A stretch of 64,000 nucleotides of DNA. Origin: Numida meleagris (lineage: Eukaryota > Chordata > Aves > Galliformes > Numididae). A model generated the notes under the pieces. That model saw only the letters and a list, made by a program, of their open reading frames with translations, was not told the origin of the DNA and made no database searches. The stretch lies in NCBI RefSeq assembly GCF_002078875.1, contig NC_034412.1, positions 35,930,948 through 35,994,947 of the forward strand, read 5' to 3'. Both the position numbers and the translations under genes were made by a program. Shown piece after piece: positions 11,841 to 24,400 of the stretch; the stretch's first letter is position 1; every line of letters begins with the position of its first letter.

Positions 11841-14799
11841 CGTCCCAAATAGGCTTTTGACTGTACAAGGACAAGCTCATGAAGGGTTCATTTTAGCAAA
11901 TGGCTGGACCCACCGAAGACTGTGTATAGAAAAGCCTCGCAATTTCTATCTGGGATACCTTTCACAACTTAGTTCCTTTATGTTGGTGTGCAACCCGTAC
12001 AGTGTCAGCTCAAAGCTTCTTTTCAGAGTAGGCAAAATAGAATCTTGATACTTGGGGATGAGGACCGGTCAACTCCTGACACAGAGTATCTTCTTTTGGC
12101 TTCCATTGGGAGATGGAAGAATCGCTTTTGTGGGAGTGGCATCAGACCAATTCCCCCAAGCATTAACCGCTTTAAACAGCTCAAGGAACCATCATTCTCA
12201 CATCCCCATCCCCCTGAAAGTGCTGGTGATGGGAACCTCTGCTAGTCACACTTAGCCAACCTTGGGTAGGCACTCAGGCTGCTGAGACACTACTCTTATG
12301 CTGCTGGAGAGCAGAGGAGGAAGGAGAGCTGCCCCAAAGCCTGCTTTGCCCAAGCTATCCACCGATGCCAGCTGAGCACTTGGCAGCACAGGCGAACAGG
12401 AAAGAAGGGGGGCAGGAGGATTGTATCCTCTTTAATAGGGACAGGGCATCAGATGAGCAGCTCAGCCATTGCTATCATTTTGATGCCCCATTCAGTTGCC
12501 CTTTGGAGGCCACAGTTCAGCCAGTCCAGGTGCACTGTCACACTTGCGCTGCTGTGTAGACTGAAATGACTTGGCCCAGCTCAAATCCAAGTGCCTTTCT
12601 CAGCAATGGAAATCAGCTGCCAGTGCTGTATAACCATGGCTAACCAGTGCCCTGATCCCAGATGGGTTTGGAGAAGTATACCGAGCTCTGCGCTGTTATG
12701 GTGACCTCTTAAAAATACTTCTTACCTTCTGTCACATGCTGTTTTCTGCCTGAGGCATCTTTCCCAAACCTATTTGTATGACTGCTGAACAATCTGCATA
12801 TCCAGATTTAATAATGCTGCGGTGGGAAGTGTGTTTAATACCTCATCTATTGAAAGAAGACAAGCCATGGAGAATAGAGGTTGATGAGTACTGTTTTACC
12901 AGACCAGAAAGAAGGAAATTATGAAATCAAGTGTCCTTAAAAAAATGTTCTTCCTGACAGAACTGCTCTTCTCCTTTCAGAAAATGCTGTTTGTGTTTTC
13001 CCACGCTAGAGCAACATTGTAATGGCCAGAAAGAAAATGACTCCAGTGATTTTAATGCAAATAATAAGTTGTGTGTTTGATACAATTTAATTATCGGTGA
13101 AGCTCTCCTTTTTGGCAGAAACCTCGTGAAGTAGAGGTGAAACAAAGTTAATATGTTTGGTGACAAACTTTCTCCAAAAGGCACTTGCTATCCTTGGAAT
13201 TTCTGTGGATAAACCTGGTAAAACATAGGCTGCCTGGCTGAGATTATCGGGAGATAGTAAATCGTAATCTGCATATAAACTCTAAGTGCAGAGAATGATT
13301 GAAAGCTAGTAGTAGTGGTAGCAGTTGTAGTCATAGTATTTCTCAAATATTCGTTACGTGGTGTAACAGAATAGAAATATGCAACGTAATTGAGTATCCT
13401 TTAGCACTGTGCCTTCTGATGAGCTGTTTCTGAGAGAAGGATTTTAGAAGTGATTAGGCAGGTGCTTGGTGAGATTTTAAGAAGTATATGAGGAGATTAA
13501 TGTTTCCTTTGAAAATGTTATTAGAAGTTTATCTAAGTATTCCAATTCCATTAAAATTCAGGCTCGGGGCCCTATGACTGATGGTGTCATCAGTCAGACT
13601 GATGTAAAGATAGGCTGCAGGAGGGACGGTTCCTTTCTTTCTTCATTGCCACTAGGCCCATGTAATGTTCTCTTGCAGCAGACCAAACGACCGTGTTGTT
13701 GCAGAGTAGGACTGAGAAAAGATAGAGATAAGAGAAAAAATGTCCTCTGTCACACCTTAGGTAGCACAATTATTCATCCCAGCACAGGAGTAGCATCAAG
13801 CTGTGTGCCTGGGTGTACGTCCCCCTCTGCTCTCCTTTTTTCAGTTTCCTTATGTTATTCAGAAAAGCTAGCCAGACTTCAGTGATGTGTTAGGTTGTAT
13901 TAAGGTGAATTTGGTGTATTGAAAATAACTGCTGGAGCTGAAGATGGCAAATGCGCAGAGTCCGGGTGTGAGATGCTGTTGGTACTGCTCACACAGAATG
14001 ACGGGTTTCGACAGCTAGCTATGAGCTGAACGTTGTAAGGTAGAGTTCTGACAGGGCTGTGTTCCAAGGCAGCCAGGGTCCTCCTGGAAGAGTTTGGCCG
14101 TGGCACACTGTTTCTGCTCGCCCTCCAGTCTTCTCTCACAATCAATCTGTCTTAAGCCAGCTCTGACCGGCCCTGTCCAGAACAACCATTCGGGTTATTA
14201 AACATCAGCAAAAGACCGTACCGGCCTATTTTGTTTCCCTTTATAGTAAAAGCACATATTAATGTGATCCTCCCCAAGCCTCAATCTAAGTAGAAAATAA
14301 TTTGATTCTCTTATGCCAAAGCAAACCAACCAGTCAAGCCTAACGACAACAAAAGAGGTAAAAATGTGGTTCTAACAAGACACCTGACAAACTGCAGTGC
14401 TGCCCTAATTATTGTCTTGTCATATCTGTTTAGTGTGACTCATGCACTGAATAGATGCTGGAGCAGCGAGATACCACAAGCCTGCTGCCTGTCCCAGCCC
14501 TGCCAAGGCAGCCTGCCGAGTAGCCCAGGCTCTGGACGCATGTCAGGTCTTTTCCACGAGTTTCTCCATGTGGATCACTGAGACACTGCCAAGCTCTTGG
14601 CGCAGATGTTGTAGTCTTGCTGTGTTTTCAAATGAGGCTAATGCCATCCCTAGAACCTGCCGGTGTGCGTACCGTGATGTAATGATGTAGGCGCGGGTGC
14701 GTCATTATCTTTTCCTGTCTTTCGGTCGTTGCTTCCTATCTCCTCACAGGAGTGATGACTGGGTGAAAGCCGAGGTATTTGCTAAAAAGATGAGTTTCC
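11841..14799. other. intergenic DNA upstream of the SMAD1 CpG island
   Basis: No gene or transposon recognised. GC content rises toward 14,800. A CRE/ATF-like TGCGTCAT occurs at 14,698-14,705, just outside the island. The open frames here are short and unrelated to any family I know. Confidence 0.5.
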
Positions 14800-15085
14800 G
14801 TTCGGTCATCTGTGCTGTGTTCAGCTGAGCGGTGTGGAGGCCCTGCCGGCACAGGAGGTAGCAACGCTTATCTTTCTTCGAGCGGGCTCCGAACCTTTAG
14901 CTGGGTGCGCCTGGCAGCAGACTCGGAGGGCGCGTTCGTTTCAGGCCATAGGGGTAAAATCTACGGATGCGTGAGCGCACGATTTCACAGCTTTGCTTTC
15001 ACACACGAGGAGTAACTCTGTAAGGAAGAGGTAGCCCAGAACCCCGTTGGGTCAGCGCGCTGCCGATCGTTCATCGCGAGCCCTT

Positions 15086-15100
15086 GGCGCTCGGAGCGCC
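15086..15100. promoter_or_regulatory. GC-rich inverted repeat in promoter
   Basis: GGCGCT-CGG-AGCGCC is a perfect 6-bp inverted repeat with a 3-nt spacer. BMP-responsive Smads bind GC-rich half-sites of the GGCGCC/GGAGCC type, so a feedback site is conceivable, but in a CpG island such a match has little weight. Confidence 0.25.
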
Positions 15101-15178
15101 TCGCGCAGCCCCAGCGGCCGGGCCCTGCCGCACCTCCCGTGGGAGCCCGCGGAGCGAACGCGGCGGAGGCCGAGTCCC

Positions 15179-15193
15179 GGGCGGGGATAAAAG
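15179..15193 (+). promoter_or_regulatory. GC box overlapping a TATA-like sequence
   Basis: GGGCGGGG (15,179-15,186), an Sp1-type box, runs directly into GATAAAAG, a weak TATA-like sequence. If used, transcription would start around 15,215-15,225. CpG-island promoters usually have dispersed starts, so this is only a candidate. Confidence 0.3.
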
Positions 15194-15219
15194 CACCGAG
15201 TGAGTGGCCGCGCTCTGAG

Positions 15220-15669
15220 CCGGGGCTGGGCGTGCGCAGCGCTCCTAGCGGGGCCCGAGCCCTGCTCGGCGGGGGCGGTAATTTGGAGAGGATCCCTTGC
15301 CGGGCCGGTGCGTGCGCGCGCGCGTGTGTGTCCGTGCGCGTTGGCAGCGGTAAGTGGAGGCTGGGCGGCTCCGACTGCCTGACGCCAGCGCGACCAGATC
15401 AATCCCGGCGCGGAGGCAGGGCGGGCGCGGGGCTCGGCCCCTCTCAGCGCCCGGCGGCCGTACCACAGCCGGTAACAGCTTCGCGGCCCCTCGCCTCTTC
15501 CCGTGGCGGGCGCCTGCACCCTTCTCCTCCTCCTCCACCTCCTCCTCCTCCTCCTCCCCGCGGCACCGGGCCGGGCGAAGGTCCCCGGCGAGTCCGGGAG
15601 AAGCGGCTCCGCGCCCTCTCCCTGCCGGCATGATGGCGTCCCGCCCCGCCGCCGGCCCCGGCTTCCCGG
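15220..15669 (+). other. candidate SMAD1 non-coding exon 1
   Basis: The region ends at a good donor, CCCGG|GTAGGTGCGG (GT at 15,670-15,671). An earlier donor, GCAGCG|GTAAGTGG (GT at 15,350), matches the consensus even better and could end a shorter exon 1. The left edge is a guess based on the TATA-like box. With the 15,669 end, an ATG-ATG at 15,630 opens a frame that continues across the junction into exon 2. No ATG in this exon starts the SMAD1 frame, so it is 5' UTR. Confidence 0.45.
15523..15558 (+). repeat. (CTC)n / (GAG)n microsatellite in exon 1 region
   Basis: About 12 near-perfect CTC/CCT triplets with one CCA interruption. It lies inside the candidate 5' UTR if the 15,669 donor is used. 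The polypurine complement could affect local DNA structure. Confidence 0.9.
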
Positions 15670-15914
15670 GTAGGTGCGGGTGCCGCCGCGGGCTCGGAGG
15701 GAGGGGGGCCCGCGGGAAGCCGCTCCTCCGCCCGCGGCCGCCGCCCGGCCCCGCTCTCGCTGCCGGCCCTATTGTGCCCCGGCCGGGGACGCGCAGCGCC
15801 TCGGGACGGGGCGAGCGCCCGCCTTTGTTTTTACGGGGAGAAGCTTTTCGCCTCGGCCGGCCCCCGATCCTGCCTGTGTCGTGACTTGATTTTCCTTTCT
15901 TTCTCTCCGCAGCA

Positions 15915-15922
15915 CCCCCCCC

Positions 15923-15960
<38 letters not shown>
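15915..15960 (+). repeat. C16-T30 homopolymer tract
   Basis: Sixteen C are followed directly by thirty T, preceded by a pyrimidine stretch and an acceptor-like TTTCTTTCTCTCCGCAG ending at 15,912. The complement is an unbroken A30-G16 purine run. It sits just 3' of the CpG island. Run lengths in such tracts are prone to sequencing and assembly error. Confidence 0.9.
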
Positions 15961-18900
15961 CTTCTTTAACGACAAATTTCTGCTTAGAGGTCAAGGAAAG
16001 TTCACTTAATTTTTTTCTTCCTTGCCGTTAGAAGGTTGGGATGCACGATATTTCCTCCTCAGCGTAGTTTCTTCATATGCTTGGGCTCTGCAGCCAAATT
16101 ATCTTATCCTGAATATAGATCTTTAAAGCTGATTGAAATTTACCAGTGTGGAAATACTCGGTCATGCATTTGAAAGGTTCTGGGCCAAATCCGGAGTTCT
16201 TTTTTGTATAAACTGAAGTCAGTGGGAGTGTGACTGAGGAAGCAGTGCTGTGTGCTTGCTCTTTTGTTGGAGGATCAGTCTGGAGATATGTGCAAACCTT
16301 CCAGTTTGCTGTTATGTTGGACAAATAACTGTAATTTAGTCTGAGTAACTGTCGTGATTGTGGTGTATTTTCAGGGAAAAAATTGTTTGCTAGATGTAAG
16401 TCAAGTTACGAGCGTTATCTGGGAGAAGGAGAGGTGTTGTGAGATGGAGGTGCGCAGGAGCGCGAGTAGATGTGTATTTCAGACATAAGTGAGTGGGAAA
16501 GCTCATTGCCTTGAGACGTGTTGTGCTTTAATGCATGTCTGTGCTTAAGGATACAGCACCTTGAGGCTGACACGTTTAGGGAAAAACTGTGCTTCACACA
16601 TGTTATAGCTGATCCTTCAGATTGCTTTAGCACACAGACGGGTAGTCAAAAAGAGAAAACATTTTTCGATCCTCCAGTCGATCTGTGTGTTTTTAAGCAG
16701 CACTCAAGAATAAGACTAAGAACTAGAGCTGAGCTGGCCCACAGAGACTGTGTTTCTTCCCGGGCATGTGTGTGCAGCAGCTCTCCAGCCCGTGTGGCTG
16801 CCGGCCTGCACCTTGGCCTGCCAAACAATGGGAACGAATCATGTGAGGAAACTCGAGGTGTCAACATTGGCTTAATTTTTTCTTTTGCTTGTCTGTAATT
16901 ACTCTGCTGAATTACAGGAGATTAGTTTGTTAGTTGCAGCTGGTTAATATTCCTTCTATTTTCGTTCCGAGTTGGAGAGCTGTGCTGTGAGGCTTGGTAG
17001 AGGTTCTCATTGGATTTCAGTGCAAGTTTGGAGTTCTTGCTTCATCCCTGTGACTGGGAGATCCTCGGGATGGCACTGAGAGCTCTGTAGCTCCTTTTGG
17101 GATTCCTGCCCCAGTCTCAGGGATCAAACCCTAGTAGTTTACTTCAGACTGGAAGGAGGAGCTTGAAACAAATTTTGCTCGAGCTGGGTGATTCTAAGCC
17201 CTCCACAGCTACTGGAGAGGATCAGTTCAAGGCACGATCAGGTTACCATAAGGGCAGGGATTTGTCCTTGCTGCAGTTTTGACCCCGCAATCACTAGGTA
17301 TGTAAACAAATACATTTTTTTCTTACCCTGTCCTGTTCGACTTGCCTTCTTGTGTACCCTGAAAGATGTGATGATCCAGTGCATTTGAGAAGTGACTGAA
17401 TAAGCAGATGGAGGTCTTTCCGTTTCTATGTAAATATTAACTGTCAAGTCAGATGTATGAAAGCCGATGTGCTTTTACTGTTCATCTGTAGCTTGAACAC
17501 AAAGTAAGGAACTGAGTGCATGGAAGAGTAGTATAATGGTTCAGAAAAGCACTTACCGTGTTCCAGAATACTGGGAAATTATTCAGGTTGAATTCTAAGT
17601 TTAGTTGCTTAGTATAAAAATTTAAATTTCAAAAATGAAGGGGTTGTGACTTTTTTTTTTTAATTGAAACATTAATGCACTGTATATCACATGCGGCCAG
17701 TGGTCTGCTTTCTGAGGTCCAAGCTGTGTGTGTAAAATAAAAGCTTATTTGAGGAGTCTTAGCAAGCCTAATGGAGGCATCATCTCAGCTTTATAAATAA
17801 TGTAACTTGTGCATAATGGGGAGTCCCTGGAGGCTGCAGAGAAAGCATCATTACCAGCCTCTTCAACCTGCTGGAGATCTTAAATTGATTTACAGCACTG
17901 AACTGGTGCAAAATGATACATCAGGATGACACGGGGTCAACCTGTAAAAGTCTATGATGTGAGGCCGTTAGTTCAGTCATCATAATTGAACTGTATTATG
18001 AGGGCAGCAAAGCAAGTGTCTGTGACATGTCCCATTGTGCTTCAGATGGGTGGCTGAAGAATCAAATAAAGGGAGCACCATGTTTATTATTTAAGTTATG
18101 CGAAGAGTAGCTGAAATCTAAGTTTGTGGTGCTGTGCAGAATAAATGCTGAACCAATTTAGGTCGACTCTTAAGTTCTTCCTTGCAGTCAGTAGCAGCTG
18201 AAATAGATGAAGGTGTGTGTTCCATGGAGGTGTGTGGAGTGGAAGTGATTGTGAGTGGGCATCTCTGAATTTTATGTATATTTTCCTCTAGTCTCCAAAT
18301 CACCAAACTTCACCTGTACACTGTACTGTCACTTATCAAATGCACAGTTAGGCAAAAAAAGCTGTTAGTCTCCTTAGTGTTATTGTCCTACTAAGCTCTG
18401 TAACTGGCTATGGAAATGTTTTAGTAGATCTGAGTTCTTTTATAAGACAGCATTTATTCATAACTTGAAATATATGAGTAAGCTCCTTTTAGAACAGAGA
18501 CGTTAATTCTGAATATGGGTTGGTGTAGATAATCCTGCCTTCTTGGTGAAGGTAACTGGAAGCTTCACATTCATGTGTATGCTCTAAATAGCTTAGAAAG
18601 GAAGGTGGCATGTAGCAAAATGTTTCCTTTATTGCATATTAAACTGTCTCACACTTCTGCTGATACAATCACTGAGAAGTGTTTTGGGCAAATCCTGTTA
18701 AAACTTTTCTTCTTTCCAGGGGTCAGTATGCTAGTTGGAGATGGGAGAGGTTTGATTTTACTGGTAGTTAAACCAACTTTTCTTACCTGAGTTCGCGAGA
18801 ACTCTATGCTACATCTCTTGAGCTTTCTCCCAGTCCTCCAAAAAGAAACATTTCTTATTTTTAGTCGCAAGGGTAACGAGAAAGCAAATTTTGAGCAATA

Positions 18901-21440
18901 TGGGAGAAATTAAGAGGAAAAATAGGTACTGGCTGTGAAAGAGCTGTTAGCCTTCAGGTTCAGTTGCATCTCAGTAAGAGATGAAAGCATGACCTGACAT
19001 GCCGGTATATACGCAGGCATCTTGCGCTGCTCTAGCCATTTTACTCCAGCTACAGTGGTGTAACTTCAGAAGGGCGTAGGGATTTTTTTTTACATTTGAA
19101 TAGCGGGTTTTGCTTCAGATAGGAAACCAGTTATTTTTAAATTAATATATATTTTTAATTGACAGAACTGTATCCATGCAGTTTGCTGTATAACAACAAC
19201 TTCCATGAGAATGTGGCTATTTAAGATTGAAAACAACAAGGGAAAATGTTGGATTAGGCCTTTTGTGAAGGGCTTTGCAGAGAATGGGTCGGGGGGTGAT
19301 GAGGAGGACACTCTGAGCTGTTAATAGCTGCCACAGAGATCTCTATCCTCCTCAGAGAACAAACGCTCATTTGCATCAGAGAAGCTTTTTTGTTTTGTGT
19401 GTATTTGAGCGGGGCGTGTCTTTGTTTTTTAACAGGATAGAGAAACAAAACATTTCATAAAATAAACAGATTAATTTCGAGGAATGTAAAACATTTTATA
19501 GTATGAAGATGGGTTGTACAGAATCTTTCACTTCGCTTTTATGCCTGTGTCTGTTGGCTGTGGGAGAACCTGATGGCTGAATGGAGTGATGCTGGAGCAC
19601 ACTACTTCAAATTAGATGGGGTGAGGTCAAATATTCAACTCTACCCAGTTGCATAGAGGGGTCAGTTTTTATCTTTTTTTTTAATTCTGGAAAGGATGGA
19701 GTTTCCAGTGTAGGGAACTTGGCCAATACAGCTATTCAGAACACCTGCACAATGCAGCATCCTGACATAACTCTGTAACTGGTCTGGGCCAGTGTCACTT
19801 TTATTTCAGTACAGTACAGGCCATCCACAAGGGTGTGTGATGTTAGAATAGATGTCACCCATCTTCCTCATTTTGTTTTTCCCCCGTCTTCTCCCTAGCA
19901 TGCAGAAGTGAAGCTTGGAGTACAAGGAGGAAGGAGAGTTTTTTTTAAACGTGCTTTTATATACATCATTGTATTTAGGCAGTGTTCAAAGCAGAATCAT
20001 CCAAAGGCAACTATTATGTTGACTTGGCACGGAGGCAAATCGTTAATGTGGTTCACTGGTGATTTCTGAAGCATTATTTCACATTTCTTTGCTTATAAAG
20101 GAAACGCTCTTCCCGACATGGAAACAGATGAGACTGTCTGAATAGCACATAAAGGTGTTTAGAAGTATTTAACTTGCAAGTTGTTGTCATTAAAATCATT
20201 TAAATGGCAATCCACATGAAAGTGATATATGACTATCAACATGCTGTTGGTTAACTTGGAAATCAGGCATCCATTTTTTTTTTACTCTGTTAAAGGAATT
20301 ATAGACAGAATCTTGCGAATGTTCTCTTGCTTCTGTGCACGTCATGTGTTAAGAGTCGTCTGCTTGCCAGCTTTAACTGATGGACCTGGGAATTACCATT
20401 TTGCTGTGTATTTTGTGCATAAGGTTGGGTTTCAGGGTTTACTGTATTACAGTTCTGCCGAAGTTGCAAGACTAATACATGTGTTTAAAAACTTTTCTAG
20501 GTGGAGGAAAGCAAACAAACAAAAAACCATGTATGCATACAGAGCTAACACTTAATACTTGTGTGACAGCTTGAAAAGGGTTTTATGAATTCCAGGCAAA
20601 ACTATATGTTCAGCTTCCTTGTATCATGCTGTGACCGTAGTTGATAACACTTTCACTTGCTTTTCTTCTTCTGTTTGTTCAATATTTGAAATTACTGAAA
20701 ATTTATCCTGTGATAACTGTGACACTGATTTGCCAGGATGTTTTTCTGATATATCATTTCAGACTTCAGATATCCAGTGTTTAAGGCAGTGCCAACAATA
20801 GCAGCATTCTGTCTGTTGCAATGCGATGAAACCAGGACATAAATCCTTTAAGATACCTTATTCTTTCTTTGGCATATATATAGGATTATTCACACTCAGT
20901 AGGTGTGCTGTATTTGCATGTGCGCATGTCAATGCCTAAAATAACATTCACTGCTGATGGAAGTTAACTTATTTGGACAAGATAAACGTAGACTAAACCA
21001 ATATAAAGTTGAGAAGAGCTTGAAAATTGATCAAGGTGCATGGATAGTAACTATTTGTAGGTAGATGCTTAAATACTTATAAGCATAAAGTCATTTTAGT
21101 TTTGGTTAATGAAGTAACTATCTGGGAAATCACATTGTGACAAATTGTGGCCTCCACTGAATTGTGTTTCTGATAGTGGTAGGAGGAAATATTTGCTGCT
21201 TGGAGAGGTACTGTTGATGAGCTGTATATTTGATTTTATTCTGTCAATGTATTTCACCTTTGTATCTGTTATATTTTCTTTGAATATTTGATATAGAAAG
21301 AATTAATGCAATGTACTTGCTGTCTTACTTTACTTGTGGGGACTTTGATTCAGCTGATGTGAGGGACCAAGTATGTGGCTAGTAGATGTTCATATTTCCT
21401 GAGGCAGTTGAGAGGTCTTTTCTCCAAGATACATCTGGCA

Positions 21441-21455
21441 GTGTGTGTGTGTGTG
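21441..21455 (+). repeat. (GT)7 microsatellite
   Basis: A short GT run followed by a G-rich stretch to about 21,480, in intron 1. Confidence 0.8.
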
Positions 21456-24400
21456 AGGGAAGGGGGGTAGGGTGGGGGTGAAGGTAATGTGGAAGCAAAA
21501 GAAAATCCTGCTGGAACTGACATCTCCTGCTGTTTCATTTGGTAAGTTCTTTAAGGTTACCAACATTGTTTAATTCTCTGTGGTGTCCCAGTAAATTACA
21601 AAGTGGATATCAAGTGTGTGAGTTTTAACTCTTTGTTGTTCTTTTCTTTCTAGCTCTTCCAGCACATGCTAAAACAAACACTTGTTCATGTTCCTGTAGG
21701 GAGAAAAATTGGCAGAACGCCTTTGCTCACTGTTGGTCAGTTGTCTTTTTTTCTCAAGGGTTTTTGAACTGCATTGTATGAAACAAGAAAGCTGCTCTCA
21801 AGCTGGGCCACGAGCCCCAGCTTAGGAGTGTTTGCACAAGTTAAAGCTTGCTCATTAACGTTCTGTTTCTGGAAGGCCTTTCTCTTGGTATCATGTTATC
21901 GTGTGTTCTGTTGTTAAATTTACTTTGGTTTTTTTTGACTACTGTTGTGCTTTCCTGACTAGAACGTGTGCTTTGGAGAAGACAGCTTTGGTTTGGTTTG
22001 ATTTTAATGAAGGGAGGACTTTCTCTCTTCAGGTTAGTACGGCTACAAGTCGTCTGATGACTTCTGCTGTTAAGCTTACTCCATGTACATTAAACTAAGT
22101 CAGTCCATCTTGCTGTTGCAGGTAGGTGCAAGATGAACAGCGTGTGAATGTGACAAGGGTTAGTGACAGCTGCTGAAGGTATCTGGTGCTGTAGTGATGA
22201 GTATGGGATGGGAGCCTCTGTGATCAGAGCATTCTGGTGGCTCGCAAGCAGCAGAAGAAGTAGTGGACAGGTGGCTTCTAACCAGGGCCGTGCAGAACAG
22301 GGATGACAGCAATGAGAACAAGTGACTTGCATTTCAATGGAAGCCATATAAAAAGCAAACTTCAAGGGAAGGATGTGTGAGGAAACTCATCAGGCTTGTG
22401 GGCGCTTTAAAAATATTCTAAATGTTGAGTAAAATTTGTGGAGGTGTTATTTCTGTTAATACTTTCCTCTGCTTTACATTCTTCTCTACCTCATTTGTAC
22501 TTGAAGTTCTTGAAAGAAGTACAGTCAGGTGGCAGGCCATTTTAAGCAGAACTTGATGAAGTGGTCAAAATTGGGGAAACAGTAGTCTGATTGTAATTCT
22601 CATCGATAATTCATGAAAGCCTATCCTTTGTAGAAGATTTGGCTAAGTCTGCTATTCTCTATTGAAATGTGTGACTTCTTGATTAATATCACTGAATCCA
22701 CTGAGTTTGACTTCCTGATGAAAATCCCGTACTACTTAAAAAAAAAAAAAAAAAAAAGTGACTTGTTATTGTGCAAGGCAAATAAAGCTCTGTTCCTACC
22801 AAGCAGGTACCCGATGTGATTTTTATATTTGCACTGAAGCAAGTAGAGTTCTGTCTGGTTTTCCTGAACTAATTGCTTTTTGAATTTTTTTAATGTAGAC
22901 CAAATTCTTGTTGTTTTCAGAAGATCAGCAGGTGCTTGGTGTTTGTTTTGAGAACTTTTTTCCAGTTGTATTACAAATGTACTGTTCTGTCAGAACAGCA
23001 ATGGAAGTAGTTTTGAAATTTTTTTCCTAGACCTTCTTATAGACCTGATGATATGTGCGTTGTGACTTCTGGGACTGCTGAATGTATGATACGATTGCAT
23101 GAGTTTGAATTCAAATGTATAGTTGTTCAGGTATCTTGCACAGCTCAGATGTATACTTCCTTACACAAGGACAGAAGAGGCAGGGAGACAAACCAGGTGG
23201 TATTACTGAGGTCTCGCCATGAATCTGCAAAGTCTGGGACCTGAGTTTGGTTTTCCTCCCTTCAATCAGTGTCTTGGTTGTTCCTCTTGCCGTCACCAGA
23301 TACTTCTGCCTTTCCATCATTGAGACTGGAAGATGGATAAAATGGGATTGGTTGTGTCTTCATCTCTGTTCGCCTGATGAATGCTGTGAAGAATGATGCC
23401 ATTTCAAAAGACGTGACTTTTGATGTTGCAGGATATCTAGAAACCTGGCTAGTGTATATATAGTTTCCATCTCAGCTGTTAGAGTTTCTGGTTCTACATT
23501 GTTGCCCACTTCTGGCTTTGCAGCCTGGCATACTTAATAATAGACCCTTTATTTTAGCTGTGTGAGTGTCAGTGTTAAGTGCTTCCACTGAAGCATAGTA
23601 GCTAAAGGAAAACACTTTGTCCATATTAACTTAAAAACTTGAGGTAACTTGGTTATAGTTTCTGTAATGTGTGGTATTAGATTTCATCTGGGAAATGTTT
23701 TATAAATACTCTCAGCTTAAAATCTTGTATTATGGGATATTTTTAGGCAGATGATTGTGTAATCACTTTTCTTATGTTTACTTCAGGTGCTTGGTAGATC
23801 CTTTAGCTATTTAGAACTGGCCGAGGCAGAGGTTTTTGCTTTGGGGGTGGGACAAGGCTTTGCAAATGAACTGGGCTGCCACAGAGGCTGAAGTACTCAC
23901 GTTGAAGATAATGCTAAATTTCTGTCCTGAATGTAATTTAAAATTAGAAGGGTGGTAGTTCCACCAAATGGAGAGGACCCTAATGGCTCAATCTTTCTCA
24001 GCCCCAGCCATAGGTTTCTTTGCTGGCTAACTCTGGTGCTCATCCTGCTGTGAACTGATGGAACTGTTCTGCAGAACATTGTTGTTTTTGCCAGGCTAGG
24101 AAGGTGAATGGGCTCACAGACTAAGCAGAGGGGAGAATTATGTTGGAGTATCAAAGCTGGCACAAGGGGATGAAGGAAAGCCTTTTTCTCTTTGCTTGGG
24201 AGCATACTGTCAGAGCTGCTCGTCTGCTTGCAGTCCAGGGACCTTGCTGGCCAAAGGCAGCTGTTGGAGGTAACCCATTGTAAATGAGTACTGCCAGATG
24301 AAGACTTCCTCAAAATGCTTTCTAAGGAAAGGTCTAATTTACAGTTTTTCTTTTTTTCCAGATGCTTATGTTAGTGATTAGCATGGTGAGGTTAGACTGC

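Larger units (their letters stand above)
14800..15890 (+). promoter_or_regulatory. CpG island, likely SMAD1 promoter
   Basis: About 1.1 kb of strongly GC-rich, CpG-dense sequence stands out sharply from the AT-rich flanks. It lies about 22 kb upstream of the first coding exon and is the only such island in the window, so it is the natural promoter for SMAD1, which has non-coding 5' exons in other vertebrates. It contains GC boxes, a GT/CG alternating stretch near 15,305-15,330 and two good splice donors. Long open frames on both strands within it (up to 249 codons) are products of stop-codon depletion in GC-rich DNA. The transcription start cannot be fixed from sequence alone. Confidence 0.8.

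Noticed and set aside
15052..15994. Open frames of 155 to 249 codons on both strands in the CpG island
   Set aside because: GC-rich sequence is poor in stop codons. The translations are Arg/Gly/Pro/Ala low-complexity and partly run through the CCT and C/T tracts, with no domain.
22738..22757. A20 run as the tail of a processed pseudogene
   Set aside because: No coding similarity or target-site duplication is visible upstream; treated as a simple homopolymer.
23897..24313. 138-codon minus strand frame in intron 1
   Set aside because: No family resemblance; within the size expected by chance for this window.
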